Source: a virus. From it: a stretch of DNA of 20,569 bases. The translations under genes were made by a program, and so were the position numbers. Numbering within the stretch: position 1 is the first letter of the stretch; each line of letters begins with the position of its first letter. The DNA lies in IMG/VR virus record IMGVR_UViG_3300034283_000973, positions 1-20,569 of that record; one strand, written 5' to 3'. A model generated the notes under the pieces. That model saw only the letters and a program-made list of their open reading frames with translations, was not told the DNA's origin and made no database searches. Of this stretch, positions 1 to 6,634 are shown piece by piece.

Positions 1-218
1 GTAAGATTAAAGAGCTAGAAAAGGAACGCGAGTCCTTGAAAGAATCTTTACAAGGCTCTACTGGTGTTACTGCTAGTGGCGTAGAAATCAGTTGGACAAC
101 AGTCAAAGGTCGTGAGACAGTTGATGCAAAAGAAGTTGAGAAACTTCTGGGGTTTGTACCGAAGGTTGTCGGTAACGAATCTGTAAGACTCAATATCAAA
201 ACAAGTGGAGGAAAGTAA
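1..218 (+). CDS. C-terminal part of an unidentified early phage protein (5' end outside window)
   Basis: The frame is open from base 3 to a TAA at 216-218, so this is the last 71 codons of a gene that begins upstream. The visible part starts with a charged helix (KELEKERESLKESL), likely the end of a coiled coil, then a compact segment with VEISWTTVKGRETVD and ends VRLNIKTSGGK. A helix followed by a W-K-T/V-D-K segment resembles the tail of some phage YqaJ-type exonucleases, but the catalytic part is not in the window, so this is only a guess. The TTG at 36 is not needed as a start because the frame continues upstream. It leads into the next gene through GGAGGAAAG, which lies at the end of this ORF. 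Confidence 0.7.
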   Translation, partial: KIKELEKERESLKESLQGSTGVTASGVEISWTTVKGRETVDAKEVEKLLGFVPKVVGNESVRLNIKTSGGK

Positions 219-602
219 ATGGCTGCAAACGAAAACACAAAGTTCCAGATTAACTATAAGTTACAAGATGGAACTCTTATCAATCTTTATGCTGCAGATA
301 TCAAAGACTTAGAGACAGGTCTTACTGACCTATCAATGGTCGCAGCACTCATCAAGTCAACATCATCTGAACTATCAGGTGGTAGCGCACTAGCAACAGC
401 TAACGCTGTTATTGCACAGCAGTTCAATGCAACACCAGTTGCTGCACCAGTAGAAGCACCAGCACAGCCTGGAGCAAAGGTTTGTAAGCACGGAGTAATG
501 GCCTATAAGACAGGTACATCAGCCAAGGGACCTTGGCAGGGTTATATGTGCGCCTCACCAAAGGGTGCGCCAGATAAGTGCGAGACTATCTGGGTTCGTT
601 AA
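219..602 (+). CDS. Phage hypothetical protein with C-terminal Cys/His motif
   Basis: 127 aa, starting at ATG 219 behind a strong ribosome site (GGAGGAAAG, ending in the stop of the upstream gene). The N-terminal half is a mixed alpha/beta domain (FQINYKLQDGTLINLYA); residues about 73-87 form an Ala/Pro linker; the C-terminal 40 residues carry CKHG, GPWQGYMC and a final Cys (DKCETIW). Spaced Cys/His of this kind suggests a small metal-binding module. This arrangement, a linker followed by a Cys-rich tail, occurs in actinophage proteins next to recombination and replication genes, and the position between the truncated ORF and WhiB fits. I cannot assign a function; a DNA-binding or accessory recombination role is possible. 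Confidence 0.8.
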   Translation: MAANENTKFQINYKLQDGTLINLYAADIKDLETGLTDLSMVAALIKSTSSELSGGSALATANAVIAQQFNATPVAAPVEAPAQPGAKVCKHGVMAYKTGTSAKGPWQGYMCASPKGAPDKCETIWVR

Positions 603-605
603 TGT

Positions 606-869
606 ATGCGAGGACCCTGGGAGTTTGAGGATCCAAGTTGTAGAGGCATAGATACAGAGATGTACTACCCAGTAGAACAGAGTAGTTCGTTTCCCGAAAA
701 GAAACTTATTACTTCTATCTGCGGTAGTTGTGTACATCAAGCTGAGTGTGCAGACTGGGGCGTTCGACACGAACGCTTTGGTATTTGGGGCGGTCTAACC
801 GAGTACCAAAGAAAAGAAGTACGCCGACAAAAGAATATTAGCCTTCCGTTTGGAGAGTTCTGTGCTTGA
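606..869 (+). CDS. whiB: WhiB-family iron-sulfur transcription factor
   Basis: 87 aa. Cysteines at 12, 39, 42 and 48 give C-X26-C-X2-C-X5-C, the WhiB arrangement that binds a [4Fe-4S] cluster. The turn GIWGG is at 59-63 and a basic tail (EYQRKEVRRQK) at about 66-76 would contact DNA. Known WhiB proteins bind region 4 of the primary sigma factor and redirect RNA polymerase; phage copies can down-regulate host genes or block superinfection. The start ATG 606 follows the stop of the previous gene by three bases and has no good Shine-Dalgarno, so translation is probably coupled. The end overlaps the next gene by 8 bases. WhiB is confined to Actinobacteria and their phages, so this gene is the best host indicator in the window. 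Confidence 0.95.
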   Translation: MRGPWEFEDPSCRGIDTEMYYPVEQSSSFPEKKLITSICGSCVHQAECADWGVRHERFGIWGGLTEYQRKEVRRQKNISLPFGEFCA

Positions 870-1737
870 TTTACAGCGTGCGTGGGGAACTGTCCTTACC
901 AAAGCGACACCACTTCCTGACGTATGGGATGCACTAGCTGTAAAGCAAATTAAGTTTAGACGTGGACAAGTCTGTATGGTTGCAGCTGCACCCAATGCAG
1001 GCAAGTCTATGTTTGCTTTAATCTATGCAGTCAAGGCAGCAGTACCAACACTGTTCTTCTCAGCAGATACAGATACAACAACTGTAATGATGAGAGCAGC
1101 AGCGCATACATCTGGTCATAACCAGGTGAACGTGGAGCAGAACTTATCTTCTGACTCCCATTACTACGACACACACTTTGATAAGTTAAAGCACATCAAG
1201 TGGGTCTTTGACTCCAGTCCGTCACTCGATGATATCGAGTTGGAGATTAAGGCTTATGTCGAGTTGTACGGCCTAGCCCCTGAGTTGATCATCATAGATA
1301 ACCTTATGAATGTAGCTGCTGAGACAGACAACGAATGGGCGGGGCTTCGTGCAATTATGATGGAGCTGCACGATATGGCACGTAAGACTGAGGCTTGCGT
1401 ACTTGTGCTACACCACGTATCTGAACAGTCTGAGTATGGCAGTCCTACTGAACCACCAGCACGCCGTGCGGTGCACGGGAAAGTGAGTCAACTCCCAGCG
1501 TTGATACTTACACTTGGGTATAACCCAACCAATGCTGAGTTAAAGATTGCAGCGGTAAAGAATCGCTTCGGTCCACACGCAGCAGATGGTAAGGATTATG
1601 CAACCTTGCTGGTTAACTATGGAGCCTGCCAGATATCAGATAGAAACGCATACGGTGCGATGCTCGCTCGTGATGCTCGCTATGGTTATACTGGTAACTA
1701 TATCGTAGATGAATATGGAAATGAGATAGAACAATGA
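862..1737 (+). CDS. RecA/DnaB-type ATPase, probable replicative helicase
   Basis: About 291 aa using GTG 862, which has GGAGAG four bases upstream; an in-frame TTG at 850 lacks a ribosome site. Walker A reads APNAGKS (residues 43-49), Walker B is LIIID (142-146), and VLVLHH after it is a typical RecA-fold strand 4. The downstream SQLPALILTL and AAVKNRFGPHA segments match the C-terminal core of DnaB/RepA-like helicases, where the strand carries a sensor and an arginine finger. There is no N-terminal primase-binding domain; the length fits the single-domain phage RepA/DnaB-like type. It lies upstream of the primase halves, so a role in fork unwinding is likely. A recombination ATPase (Sak4-like) is the main alternative. 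Confidence 0.87.
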   Translation: MLDLQRAWGTVLTKATPLPDVWDALAVKQIKFRRGQVCMVAAAPNAGKSMFALIYAVKAAVPTLFFSADTDTTTVMMRAAAHTSGHNQVNVEQNLSSDSHYYDTHFDKLKHIKWVFDSSPSLDDIELEIKAYVELYGLAPELIIIDNLMNVAAETDNEWAGLRAIMMELHDMARKTEACVLVLHHVSEQSEYGSPTEPPARRAVHGKVSQLPALILTLGYNPTNAELKIAAVKNRFGPHAADGKDYATLLVNYGACQISDRNAYGAMLARDARYGYTGNYIVDEYGNEIEQ

Positions 1738-1901
1738 GTGATTTAGATAGAGAAGTAGCTATCCTTAAGGTTGATCTTGCTAACTTCTTCAATGCTTTGA
1801 TTCAGTCAGGTGTTGTAGAGATAGTCAAGGATGAAGAAGGACAAATGGTTTACAAAACTAACAAGGTTGTACTTGTAGATGAGTCAGTACAACAAGACTA
1901 A
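1734..1901 (+). CDS. Small hypothetical protein
   Basis: 55 aa, found by translating the gap between the ATPase and the nuclease. ATG 1734 overlaps the ATPase stop (ATGA), and the ORF runs 23 bases into the nuclease gene in another frame. The sequence is an amphipathic helix (DREVAILKVDLANFFNALI) followed by a short beta-like segment (VEIVKDEEGQMVYKTNKVVL). No recognisable domain, membrane segment or cysteine. The start/stop coupling and filling of the gap support it as a real gene. Function unknown. Confidence 0.75.
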   Translation: MSDLDREVAILKVDLANFFNALIQSGVVEIVKDEEGQMVYKTNKVVLVDESVQQD

Positions 1902-2229
1902 GGGCGCTATCTTTGAGACAGATGTTATGAAGTGGCTCCGCAAGATGGGCGCCAATGCAGAACGTCTTACCAAAGCAGGTGCCAAGGACGAAGGAGATTT
2001 AGTATGTGTGGTTGCGGGACAGACATACATACTAGAACTCAAGAACAGGGCAACGCTTTCCTTGCCCCAGTTCTGGAGAGAAGCCGAAGTTGAGGCGCTT
2101 AACTACGCTAAGGCACGTGGTATCGGAGAAGTTCCACTGCACTATGTTGTAGTTAAGCGTCGCAACGCTGGCATAGAGAAGGCTTGGGTGGTCCAAGACT
2201 TAGAACAATGGCTAAAGGAGAAACAATAA
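1879..2229 (+). CDS. PD-(D/E)XK endonuclease, Holliday junction resolvase-like
   Basis: 116 aa from ATG 1879. The catalytic pattern is E13, then D40 in KDEGD and E53-L-K55 in ILELKNR, the arrangement of PD-(D/E)XK nucleases of the Hjc/VRR-NUC type, which cut branched DNA. Helical residues 61-80 (LSLPQFWREAEVEALNYA) follow, then VPLHYVVVKRR as the last core strand and a C-terminal helix. Length matches single-domain resolvases. Its position between the helicase-like ATPase and the primase suggests it processes replication or recombination intermediates before packaging. It could also be a general nuclease; the motif does not tell which substrate. Confidence 0.82.
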   Translation: MSQYNKTKGAIFETDVMKWLRKMGANAERLTKAGAKDEGDLVCVVAGQTYILELKNRATLSLPQFWREAEVEALNYAKARGIGEVPLHYVVVKRRNAGIEKAWVVQDLEQWLKEKQ

Positions 2230-2333
2230 TGGCAGTACCAGAAGGCATCATCACAACATCAGACATCTTAGTACCAGAAGAAGTAGAAGTTATTGAAGAG
2301 CTATCACCGGAAGAAGAACTGGATCAAGCGTGA
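2229..2333 (+). CDS. Small acidic hypothetical protein
   Basis: 34 aa. ATG 2229 overlaps the nuclease stop as TAATG, and the TGA stop overlaps the next gene's start as GTGA. The product is strongly acidic in its second half (PEEVEVIEELSPEEELD) with no hydrophobic stretch or cysteine. Coupled junctions at both ends are the main support; composition alone would not justify the call. Function unknown; short acidic phage peptides are sometimes inhibitors or DNA mimics, which is speculation here. Confidence 0.6.
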   Translation: MAVPEGIITTSDILVPEEVEVIEELSPEEELDQA

Positions 2334-2503
2334 TTTGCGAGCCTTGTATAAATGCAGGTGAATACAATCGGTTGAGTCAGTACAAGCTCAGCGAAGCACA
2401 TCACGAACAATGCGAGGGGTGCGTATGCCAGCACAAGACTGGTCAAGGTTGGGTTCTAAGAAAAGGTTCAAAGGCTCCGTTGATGCGAACTCAATCCCCA
2501 TAG
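2330..2503 (+). CDS. Small Cys/His-rich zinc-binding-like protein
   Basis: 57 aa from GTG 2330, overlapping the previous stop as GTGA. Cys3-X2-Cys6 and Cys28-X2-Cys31-X-Cys33-X-His35 make a treble-clef or zinc-knuckle-like set. The order MICEPC, then a charged helix, then HHEQCEGCVCQHKTG, is one I recognise from small actinophage proteins beside the primase. It overlaps the start of the CHC2 ORF by 79 bases in a different frame; residues after about 45 may be constrained by the primase frame. A nucleic-acid or protein-binding role is likely but unproven. Confidence 0.72.
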   Translation: MICEPCINAGEYNRLSQYKLSEAHHEQCEGCVCQHKTGQGWVLRKGSKAPLMRTQSP

Positions 2504-2802
2504 CACCAATCATTCGTCACTTTGGTGGTGAGGTAAGAGAAGGTAAGGACGCATCCGTTCGTTGTCTAATGCACAATGACAGCAGACGCTCTGCATCTAT
2601 GAATACCTATGACAACCTGTATTTCTGTTTCACCTGCGGTAAGGGTGGCAATGCAGTTAATATCGTGTGCATAATAGAGAACTTGGAGTTCAACGATGGC
2701 CTCAAACGCGCAGTCGAAATTGCTACTGGAAGCGGCGCAGAGATACGCCCAACAAATAAGTCCAGAGGCAATCGTGGCGCTAGAAGAACGTGGGATATCT
2801 GA
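2425..2802 (+). CDS. DnaG-type primase, N-terminal CHC2 zinc-finger part
   Basis: 125 aa from ATG 2425, which has GAGGGG five bases upstream; ATG 2410 is in frame but has no ribosome site. Cys47-X2-His50 and Cys68-X2-Cys71 (RCLMH ... FCFTCGKGGNAV) form the CHC2 zinc ribbon that binds template DNA in bacterial primases. The usual helix NIVCIIENLEF follows. The catalytic Toprim domain is absent from this ORF and is supplied by the next one, which starts 107 bases before this stop in another frame. The last 35 residues here lie in that overlap and look less constrained. Either two polypeptides form the primase, or a frameshift fuses them. Confidence 0.88.
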   Translation: MPAQDWSRLGSKKRFKGSVDANSIPIAPIIRHFGGEVREGKDASVRCLMHNDSRRSASMNTYDNLYFCFTCGKGGNAVNIVCIIENLEFNDGLKRAVEIATGSGAEIRPTNKSRGNRGARRTWDI

Positions 2803-3346
2803 AGAGGTAGCTGCGCTCTATTCTTTGGGGACCATCGTTGAACCAATGAACGGTCACGAACTCTATGATGGATGGATATCCATTCCATACATTACTGCAA
2901 TGGGCCACTGCGTAGGCTTTAAGTTTCGCAGGTTAGATGATGGCAAACCTAAGTACGGATCACCTACTGGGCAGAAGGCTCATCTCTATAATGTAGTTGA
3001 TACTACTGTTCTTAGCAGACACATAGTGGTCTGCGAAGGAGAGTTAGATACAGTCATAGTCTCTGGCGTCCTTGGTATACCAGCAGTAGGTATCCCTGGA
3101 GTGCAAGCGTGGAAGCCACACTTTGCTAAGTTGTTATCAGGTTATGACTCGGTATATATCGTTGGTGATAATGATGTAAAGGAAGATGGCTCCAACCCTG
3201 GAGCTGACTTCTCCAAGCGCGTGTCACAAGAAGTATTAAACGGTACAATAGTACACTTACCACCTAATATGGACATCAATGACTACTACTTAGCCTATGG
3301 AGCAGACGCTACAAAGACTTTGCTAGTAGGTGAAACGATTGGATAA
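2696..3346 (+). CDS. DnaG-type primase, Toprim catalytic part
   Basis: 216 aa from ATG 2696 with GGAG seven bases upstream. The Toprim signature is complete: Glu114 in VVCEGELD, then Asp158-x-Asp160 in VYIVGDND; these bind the metal ions for primer synthesis. Residues 60-100 (GWISIPYI ... GFKFRRL ... PKYGSP) match the N-terminal subdomain of phage/bacterial primases, and DINDYYL near 193-199 is the usual end of the module. No helicase-binding domain follows. With the overlapping CHC2 ORF it makes one complete primase core. It has its own ribosome site, which favours independent translation over an obligatory frameshift. Confidence 0.9.
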   Translation: MASNAQSKLLLEAAQRYAQQISPEAIVALEERGISEEVAALYSLGTIVEPMNGHELYDGWISIPYITAMGHCVGFKFRRLDDGKPKYGSPTGQKAHLYNVVDTTVLSRHIVVCEGELDTVIVSGVLGIPAVGIPGVQAWKPHFAKLLSGYDSVYIVGDNDVKEDGSNPGADFSKRVSQEVLNGTIVHLPPNMDINDYYLAYGADATKTLLVGETIG

Positions 3347-3455
3347 GAGCGAATGGCAGCAGATGGTACAGATTTTGCATACTATGGGCTTCCAGATCCT
3401 GGAGATACATACAGAAGAGGAAACTCTGTTGATACGCCCAGTCCAAACCCGTTAG
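3339..3455 (+). CDS. Possible 38-aa overlapping ORF
   Basis: A TTG at 3339 with AGGTG seven bases upstream opens a 38-codon frame that overlaps the Toprim stop by 8 bases and then covers the first third of the MazG-like gene. The product is an amphipathic helix (WQQMVQILHTMGFQILEI) followed by an acidic turn and a short strand (TLLIRPVQTR), which looks more protein-like than the corresponding N-terminus of the ORF it overlaps. It could be a real small gene or a chance frame. No similarity is known to me. Confidence 0.35.
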   Translation: MDKSEWQQMVQILHTMGFQILEIHTEEETLLIRPVQTR

Positions 3456-3742
3456 TAGACCATCTAGCAGTAGTTGGTTATCGAGCAGATGGTGTATCAA
3501 CTGAAGACTTAACATCATTCATTGAATCCTTTGCATCCCTACGTGCTTCACGTGTACGTGGAGTGGGAGCAGACCAGTATGCCATAGCACAAGGGCAGAA
3601 GTTCGAGTCCTTTACTACATCAGATACCATCAGAGAATTGATTGAAGAGCTAGCAGATGCTAGCAATTACATAGACTTCCTCGCTATCAAGCTGCTGAAC
3701 ATTCAGCACACTATAGATTTGGTGCTACCTGACTGTGACTGA
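3353..3742 (+). CDS. MazG-like / phage nucleotide pyrophosphohydrolase-like protein
   Basis: 129 aa from ATG 3353, the only start codon in this frame before the conserved part. The C-terminal half is helical: LTSFIESFASLRASR, then GQKFESF, then ELIEELADASNYIDFLAIKL (95-114). The E-E-L-x-D-A-x-N-Y pattern is the metal-binding helix of all-alpha NTP pyrophosphohydrolases of the MazG type as found in phages. The N-terminal 50 residues are poor in structure and overlap a 38-aa ORF, so the start is uncertain. A nucleotide-pool clean-up or (p)ppGpp/dNTP hydrolysis role would follow from the family, but the second acidic motif is weak. The start of the next gene overlaps this stop. Confidence 0.62.
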   Translation: MAADGTDFAYYGLPDPGDTYRRGNSVDTPSPNPLVDHLAVVGYRADGVSTEDLTSFIESFASLRASRVRGVGADQYAIAQGQKFESFTTSDTIRELIEELADASNYIDFLAIKLLNIQHTIDLVLPDCD

Positions 3743-4367
3743 ACTGCACAAGAACATCTATGACATCGTATACACCGTAGCCCAGACCATCCACCGTAGG
3801 TATAACACCTTCATTGAACGTGATGATGTCAAGCAAGAGTGTGTCAAGTGGGCCCTTACTCGTGCTGATTATATCAACGAGCAGTTATCAGAGCCGGAAG
3901 TTAAGAAGCGCCAGCATAACGAGCACCGTATAGCGTGGCAGATGCTACGTGTAGCAGAGCGATACGCACGCAAAGAGAAAGCAGTTAAGTCTGGCTATCA
4001 CATTACAGATGAGGCTTACTACGAGGGCGCTACGCTCACTCAGTTACTACCCTTTGTTATTGCCTCAGTACTCGACGGCAGCGTGTTAGAGCAGGCACAA
4101 GAGATGATCCGTGATGGGCAACCTAAAGGTTCATCATCTCCAGCAGAAGGTGGCAACCTGCTAGCAGTCCTCATTGATATCAAGAAGGCTTACCTCGGAC
4201 TGGATGCTAAGTCACAGCAGGTACTCACACTGCGCCATCACGAGAACTTTACCTTGGCACAGATAGCTGGCGTACTTGATTGTGCTACAAGTACAGCAGA
4301 ACGCAGGTGCTTAAATGCAGTGCGTAAACTGCAAGATGAACTCGGTGGGGTTAGTCCATACCGGTGA
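3735..4367 (+). CDS. Sigma-70-like factor
   Basis: 210 aa from GTG 3735, overlapping the previous gene by 8 bases. The N-terminal helices (DIVYTVAQTIHRRYN, DDVKQECVKWAL) resemble sigma region 2, though a clear -10 recognition helix is not visible. Residues about 153-202 are a standard region 4 helix-turn-helix: LDAKSQQVLTLRHHENFTLAQIAGVLDC then STAERRCLNAVRKL, which reads -35 elements. The middle (about 90-140) is a variable linker ending in a Gly/Ser/Pro stretch. It may direct host polymerase to late promoters together with WhiB, which in bacteria binds region 4. Some actinophage proteins of this type are annotated only as HTH proteins, so function is inferred. Confidence 0.75.
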   Translation: MTELHKNIYDIVYTVAQTIHRRYNTFIERDDVKQECVKWALTRADYINEQLSEPEVKKRQHNEHRIAWQMLRVAERYARKEKAVKSGYHITDEAYYEGATLTQLLPFVIASVLDGSVLEQAQEMIRDGQPKGSSSPAEGGNLLAVLIDIKKAYLGLDAKSQQVLTLRHHENFTLAQIAGVLDCATSTAERRCLNAVRKLQDELGGVSPYR

Positions 4368-4747
4368 ACGAGATTATCCTGTATGACTTTCTTAAACTTA
4401 ATCTCTACCCAGACTTACAGCGTGCACCTGGTATCTATGATGCCTTCGACTGCACCAGTGCCAAGGCCGGTCACTTCATTGAATTGAAGTGTCGCCAAAC
4501 CCATTATTCTACGCTACTTATAGAGCAGATGAAGTATCGCAAGCTGATAGAGCAGGCCTATCACCGTGACCTACTGCCCTTCTATATCAACAGCACGCCG
4601 CTTGGTATCTATTCTTTTGATCTTACAGAGATTGATGAACCTGAATGGTTCGTCCACCCTATGCCAGCGACAACAGAGTTTGAAAACAATACTAAGGTAG
4701 AGAAGGTAGTTGGTTACCTAGATGTAGAGGAAGCGGTGAAGCTATGA
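4364..4747 (+). CDS. PD-(D/E)XK-like nuclease-fold protein
   Basis: 127 aa from GTG 4364, coupled to the sigma-like gene as GTGA. The core has YDAFDC (Asp26, Asp29), then FIELKCRQ with Glu40-x-Lys42, then a helix (LLIEQMKYRKLIEQAY) and the strand LPFYINSTPLGIYSFDL. D-(X)n-E-X-K followed by a helix containing Q is the RecB-like PD-(D/E)XK arrangement. The usual Gly-Asp before the strand is absent, so activity is less certain than for the nuclease at 1879-2229. The C-terminal 30 residues are acidic and probably flexible. It may trim DNA ends or be an inactive relative that binds DNA. Confidence 0.6.
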   Translation: MNEIILYDFLKLNLYPDLQRAPGIYDAFDCTSAKAGHFIELKCRQTHYSTLLIEQMKYRKLIEQAYHRDLLPFYINSTPLGIYSFDLTEIDEPEWFVHPMPATTEFENNTKVEKVVGYLDVEEAVKL

Positions 4748-4923
4748 CATACGAGTACGAGTGTCCAGGGTGCGGTGATGTGCGCCTTATTGAACGCAGT
4801 ATCAATGCACCGGAGGAGACATACATCTGTACCAACTGTGACTGTACCTTCCAGCGCAAGTGGTCCTCGCCTGCTGTTACCTTTAAGGGCACTGGCTTTT
4901 ATACCACCGATAACAAGCACTAA
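4744..4923 (+). CDS. FmdB-type zinc-ribbon protein
   Basis: 59 aa from ATG 4744, overlapping the upstream stop as ATGA and preceded by GGTGAAG. It begins MTYEYECPGCGDV; Cys7-X2-Cys10 and Cys29-X2-Cys32 (with Cys34 close by) form a zinc ribbon, and the closing SPAVTFKGTGFYTTD is the hallmark end of the FmdB/CxxC_CXXC_SSSS regulatory family. Members are small and usually near replication or regulatory genes in actinophages; a binding target is not known. It is the last gene of the rightward early arm and is followed directly by a hairpin. Confidence 0.85.
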   Translation: MTYEYECPGCGDVRLIERSINAPEETYICTNCDCTFQRKWSSPAVTFKGTGFYTTDNKH

Positions 4924-4952
4924 CCCCCACCGGAAAGAGGTAACGGTGAGGG
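4924..4952. terminator. Hairpin between convergent operons
   Basis: CCCCCACCG (4924-4932) and CGGTGAGGG (4944-4952) can pair over nine positions with one mismatch around an 11-base loop. It starts right after the FmdB-like stop and lies in the 61-base gap between converging gene sets. There is no clear T-run on either strand, so it would be a weak intrinsic terminator, possibly for both directions. Confidence 0.55.
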
Positions 4953-4984
4953 CTAGTTGTGCTTGCGAAAGAGGCGCGTCTAAA

Positions 4985-5620
4985 CTATATCATAAGTATC
5001 AGTTGCTTACCTATCTCGTATGTATAGCGTGGCGGGATAGCCTCGACTAAGTCACCCCACAACATCCAATCAATTCCCATAGCTTCTCTCGCTTCCTCGA
5101 TTGACTTGGCAGTATGACCGCCTTTGGGAATCTCATCACGCATAGAACCATAGATACCTACTGGTTTACCTTGTGTCTTATGATCACATACCGAACCGAT
5201 TAGTTTTAAGTTGGACTCAAAGAGTCTATGTCTACGTACCTTCAATCCAAAAGATGAACCACAAAACCGTACTGGCTCAATCAATGGCGCTCCTGGTACG
5301 TTTTCTATTACGTATGGTTTGCCACTGGCTATAAGCCCCCCCCTAGTCTGAGGTATGAGGTCTACTTTATCAGTGCTCTTGCCCTGCGCTACTCGTAAAT
5401 GCTTAGTTGCTGAATGAGTTTGGCAAGGTGGACTAGCTGTTATGACATCAAAAGAACGCAAAAAGTCTAGGTCTTGCATAATTTCTAAGCAGTCTGCTTG
5501 TATAAAGGTATATGGATATCGCTTCTGCTTCTTAATATCAATACCAGTTACTTCAAAACCTGCGTCTGCATAACCCTTGCTTGCTCCCCCTGCCTTGCAG
5601 TAGAGATCAAGTAGTCTCAT
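4985..5620 (-). CDS. Compact C5 cytosine DNA methyltransferase
   Basis: 211 aa from ATG 5620. SAM-binding motif I is LDLYCKAGGASKGYADAGF (4-22), motif IV has the catalytic Cys66 in ASPPCQTHS, motif VI is ENVPG (106-110), motif VIII is VRRHRLFES (128-136), and EAIPPRYTYEIGKQL (193-207) is motif X. All chemistry motifs are present but there is very little sequence between VIII and X, so the target recognition domain is minimal; typical members exceed 300 aa. No partner restriction enzyme was seen, so the likely role is protecting phage DNA from host restriction. Last gene of the leftward operon; its start overlaps the upstream gene by 14 bases. Confidence 0.93.
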   Translation of the reverse strand: MRLLDLYCKAGGASKGYADAGFEVTGIDIKKQKRYPYTFIQADCLEIMQDLDFLRSFDVITASPPCQTHSATKHLRVAQGKSTDKVDLIPQTRGGLIASGKPYVIENVPGAPLIEPVRFCGSSFGLKVRRHRLFESNLKLIGSVCDHKTQGKPVGIYGSMRDEIPKGGHTAKSIEEAREAMGIDWMLWGDLVEAIPPRYTYEIGKQLILMI

Positions 5621-5972
5621 CAGTACCAGCCTCTTCTATTGTGGTGTGTGAGAGCGCGACACGCGCTTCCTCGATAGCGGTGTATTTCCCAGCAGCTATA
5701 TTCATAGCGTGGGTATAGCAAGAAGCGTAACGTTTATCTTCCAAGGCCATATCTTCAATCCCATTCTGCATCCAGTAATCTGAACGATTCAGCATAGTCT
5801 GACGGCCTACTTCAATCTCTTTCGCTATGCGCTCACGCCAATACCTTTCAAGGATATCCATAACATCTCTTGTCGAGAACGATACATAAATCTGTCCGTA
5901 ATACTCAAATCCACCTTGTAAATCTCTATAAGATTTAAGTAGGTTATAAATATCTGGTTCTTTATTATCCAT
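5607..5972 (-). CDS. Hypothetical phage protein
   Basis: 121 aa from ATG 5972, preceded by AAGGAG at ideal spacing, the best classical ribosome site nearby. It overlaps the HNH gene stop by 8 bases and the methyltransferase start by 14. The sequence is mainly helical and charged: DIYNLLKSYRDL, a segment with YGQIYVSFSTRDVMDILERYW, then ERIAKEIEVGRQTML. No catalytic motif, membrane segment or cysteine pair. Between an HNH endonuclease and a methyltransferase it could be an accessory to DNA handling, but nothing in the sequence shows it. Confidence 0.8.
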   Translation of the reverse strand: MDNKEPDIYNLLKSYRDLQGGFEYYGQIYVSFSTRDVMDILERYWRERIAKEIEVGRQTMLNRSDYWMQNGIEDMALEDKRYASCYTHAMNIAAGKYTAIEEARVALSHTTIEEAGTDETT

Positions 5973-6357
5973 TCCATCTCCTTAAATAGTCTTCTGCCTT
6001 CTCTTTCCATTCAGACTCTAGCACTCCAAGCCGAACGTTACACTGGCTACAAAGAAGCCCTCTTACACACTTGCCACAAGTCTTTTCGGTAGAGCAACAA
6101 GAATGGTTGTGATCTACGTGGAATCTACCTTTCCCGCCTGAGTCTAAAGAGCCACATACAGCGCAACCACCGCCTTGCTCTTCAAGCATACGGTCATAGT
6201 CTTCAAGTGTAATCTTGTACTTGTATTTAAGAGTTGCACTCTTCTGCTTCTCAGGATTAGAAGCATACTTAGCACGAGCAGCTTCCCTATCCTTTGCCCT
6301 GTATCTTTGCTTCTGCTCCTCAGTACGAGGGTGATCTTTAGGATTCTTATATGGCAT
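5965..6357 (-). CDS. HNH endonuclease, recombination endonuclease VII type
   Basis: 130 aa from ATG 6357, whose codon overlaps the TGA of the transglycosylase-like gene (TGATG); GGGTGG lies about six bases upstream. Basic helices fill residues 11-45. Then Cys65-X2-Cys68, FHVDHNH (79-85), GKCVRGLLCSQCN (95-107) with Cys103-X2-Cys106, and RLGVLES follow. This is the zinc-binding beta-beta-alpha fold of T4 endonuclease VII, which resolves branched DNA or nicks at termini. In actinophages HNH proteins often assist terminase, but this copy is among early leftward genes and far from terminase, so repair/resolution or host DNA attack are equally possible. Confidence 0.9.
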   Translation of the reverse strand: MPYKNPKDHPRTEEQKQRYRAKDREAARAKYASNPEKQKSATLKYKYKITLEDYDRMLEEQGGGCAVCGSLDSGGKGRFHVDHNHSCCSTEKTCGKCVRGLLCSQCNVRLGVLESEWKEKAEDYLRRWNG

Positions 6358-6634
6358 CAGTACCACCCGTGTCTGTCGTGCCATCGTAAAGCACTGCACG
6401 CAGATCCTCCAAAACGGTGTTCAATGTATCGTAGGCCGTGTAGGACTTGGATACGAGGGTCGCTACTGCGCTCTCTAAGGAGCTGAGCAATTCCATAAGC
6501 CGAGCTTCCTCGTTGATTCTTGGCAAGGTGGTCAAACCTGCTCTCACGGGTCCATAAGGTGACAAGGCACGTGACTTCTCTCGGCGTATATCCGAGAGCT
6601 TTACTATATTCCCTTGCGATTCGTTTGTTCTCAC
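6347..6634 (-). CDS. 95-aa ORF nested opposite-frame inside the transglycosylase-like gene
   Basis: GTG 6634 overlaps the stop of the 94-aa gene upstream (GTGA) and has GGAGGAG four bases before it; the ORF ends 11 bases inside the HNH gene. It shares almost its whole length with the transglycosylase-like ORF in another frame. The second half is convincingly protein-like: EEARLMELLSSLESAVATL then a helical YDTLNTVLEDLRAVL. An internal ATG at 6496 could give a 49-aa product of just this part. No cysteine or membrane segment; probably soluble and helical. Start signals argue for it, but only conservation could show whether both frames are used. Confidence 0.55.
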   Translation of the reverse strand: MRTNESQGNIVKLSDIRREKSRALSPYGPVRAGLTTLPRINEEARLMELLSSLESAVATLVSKSYTAYDTLNTVLEDLRAVLYDGTTDTGGTDAI

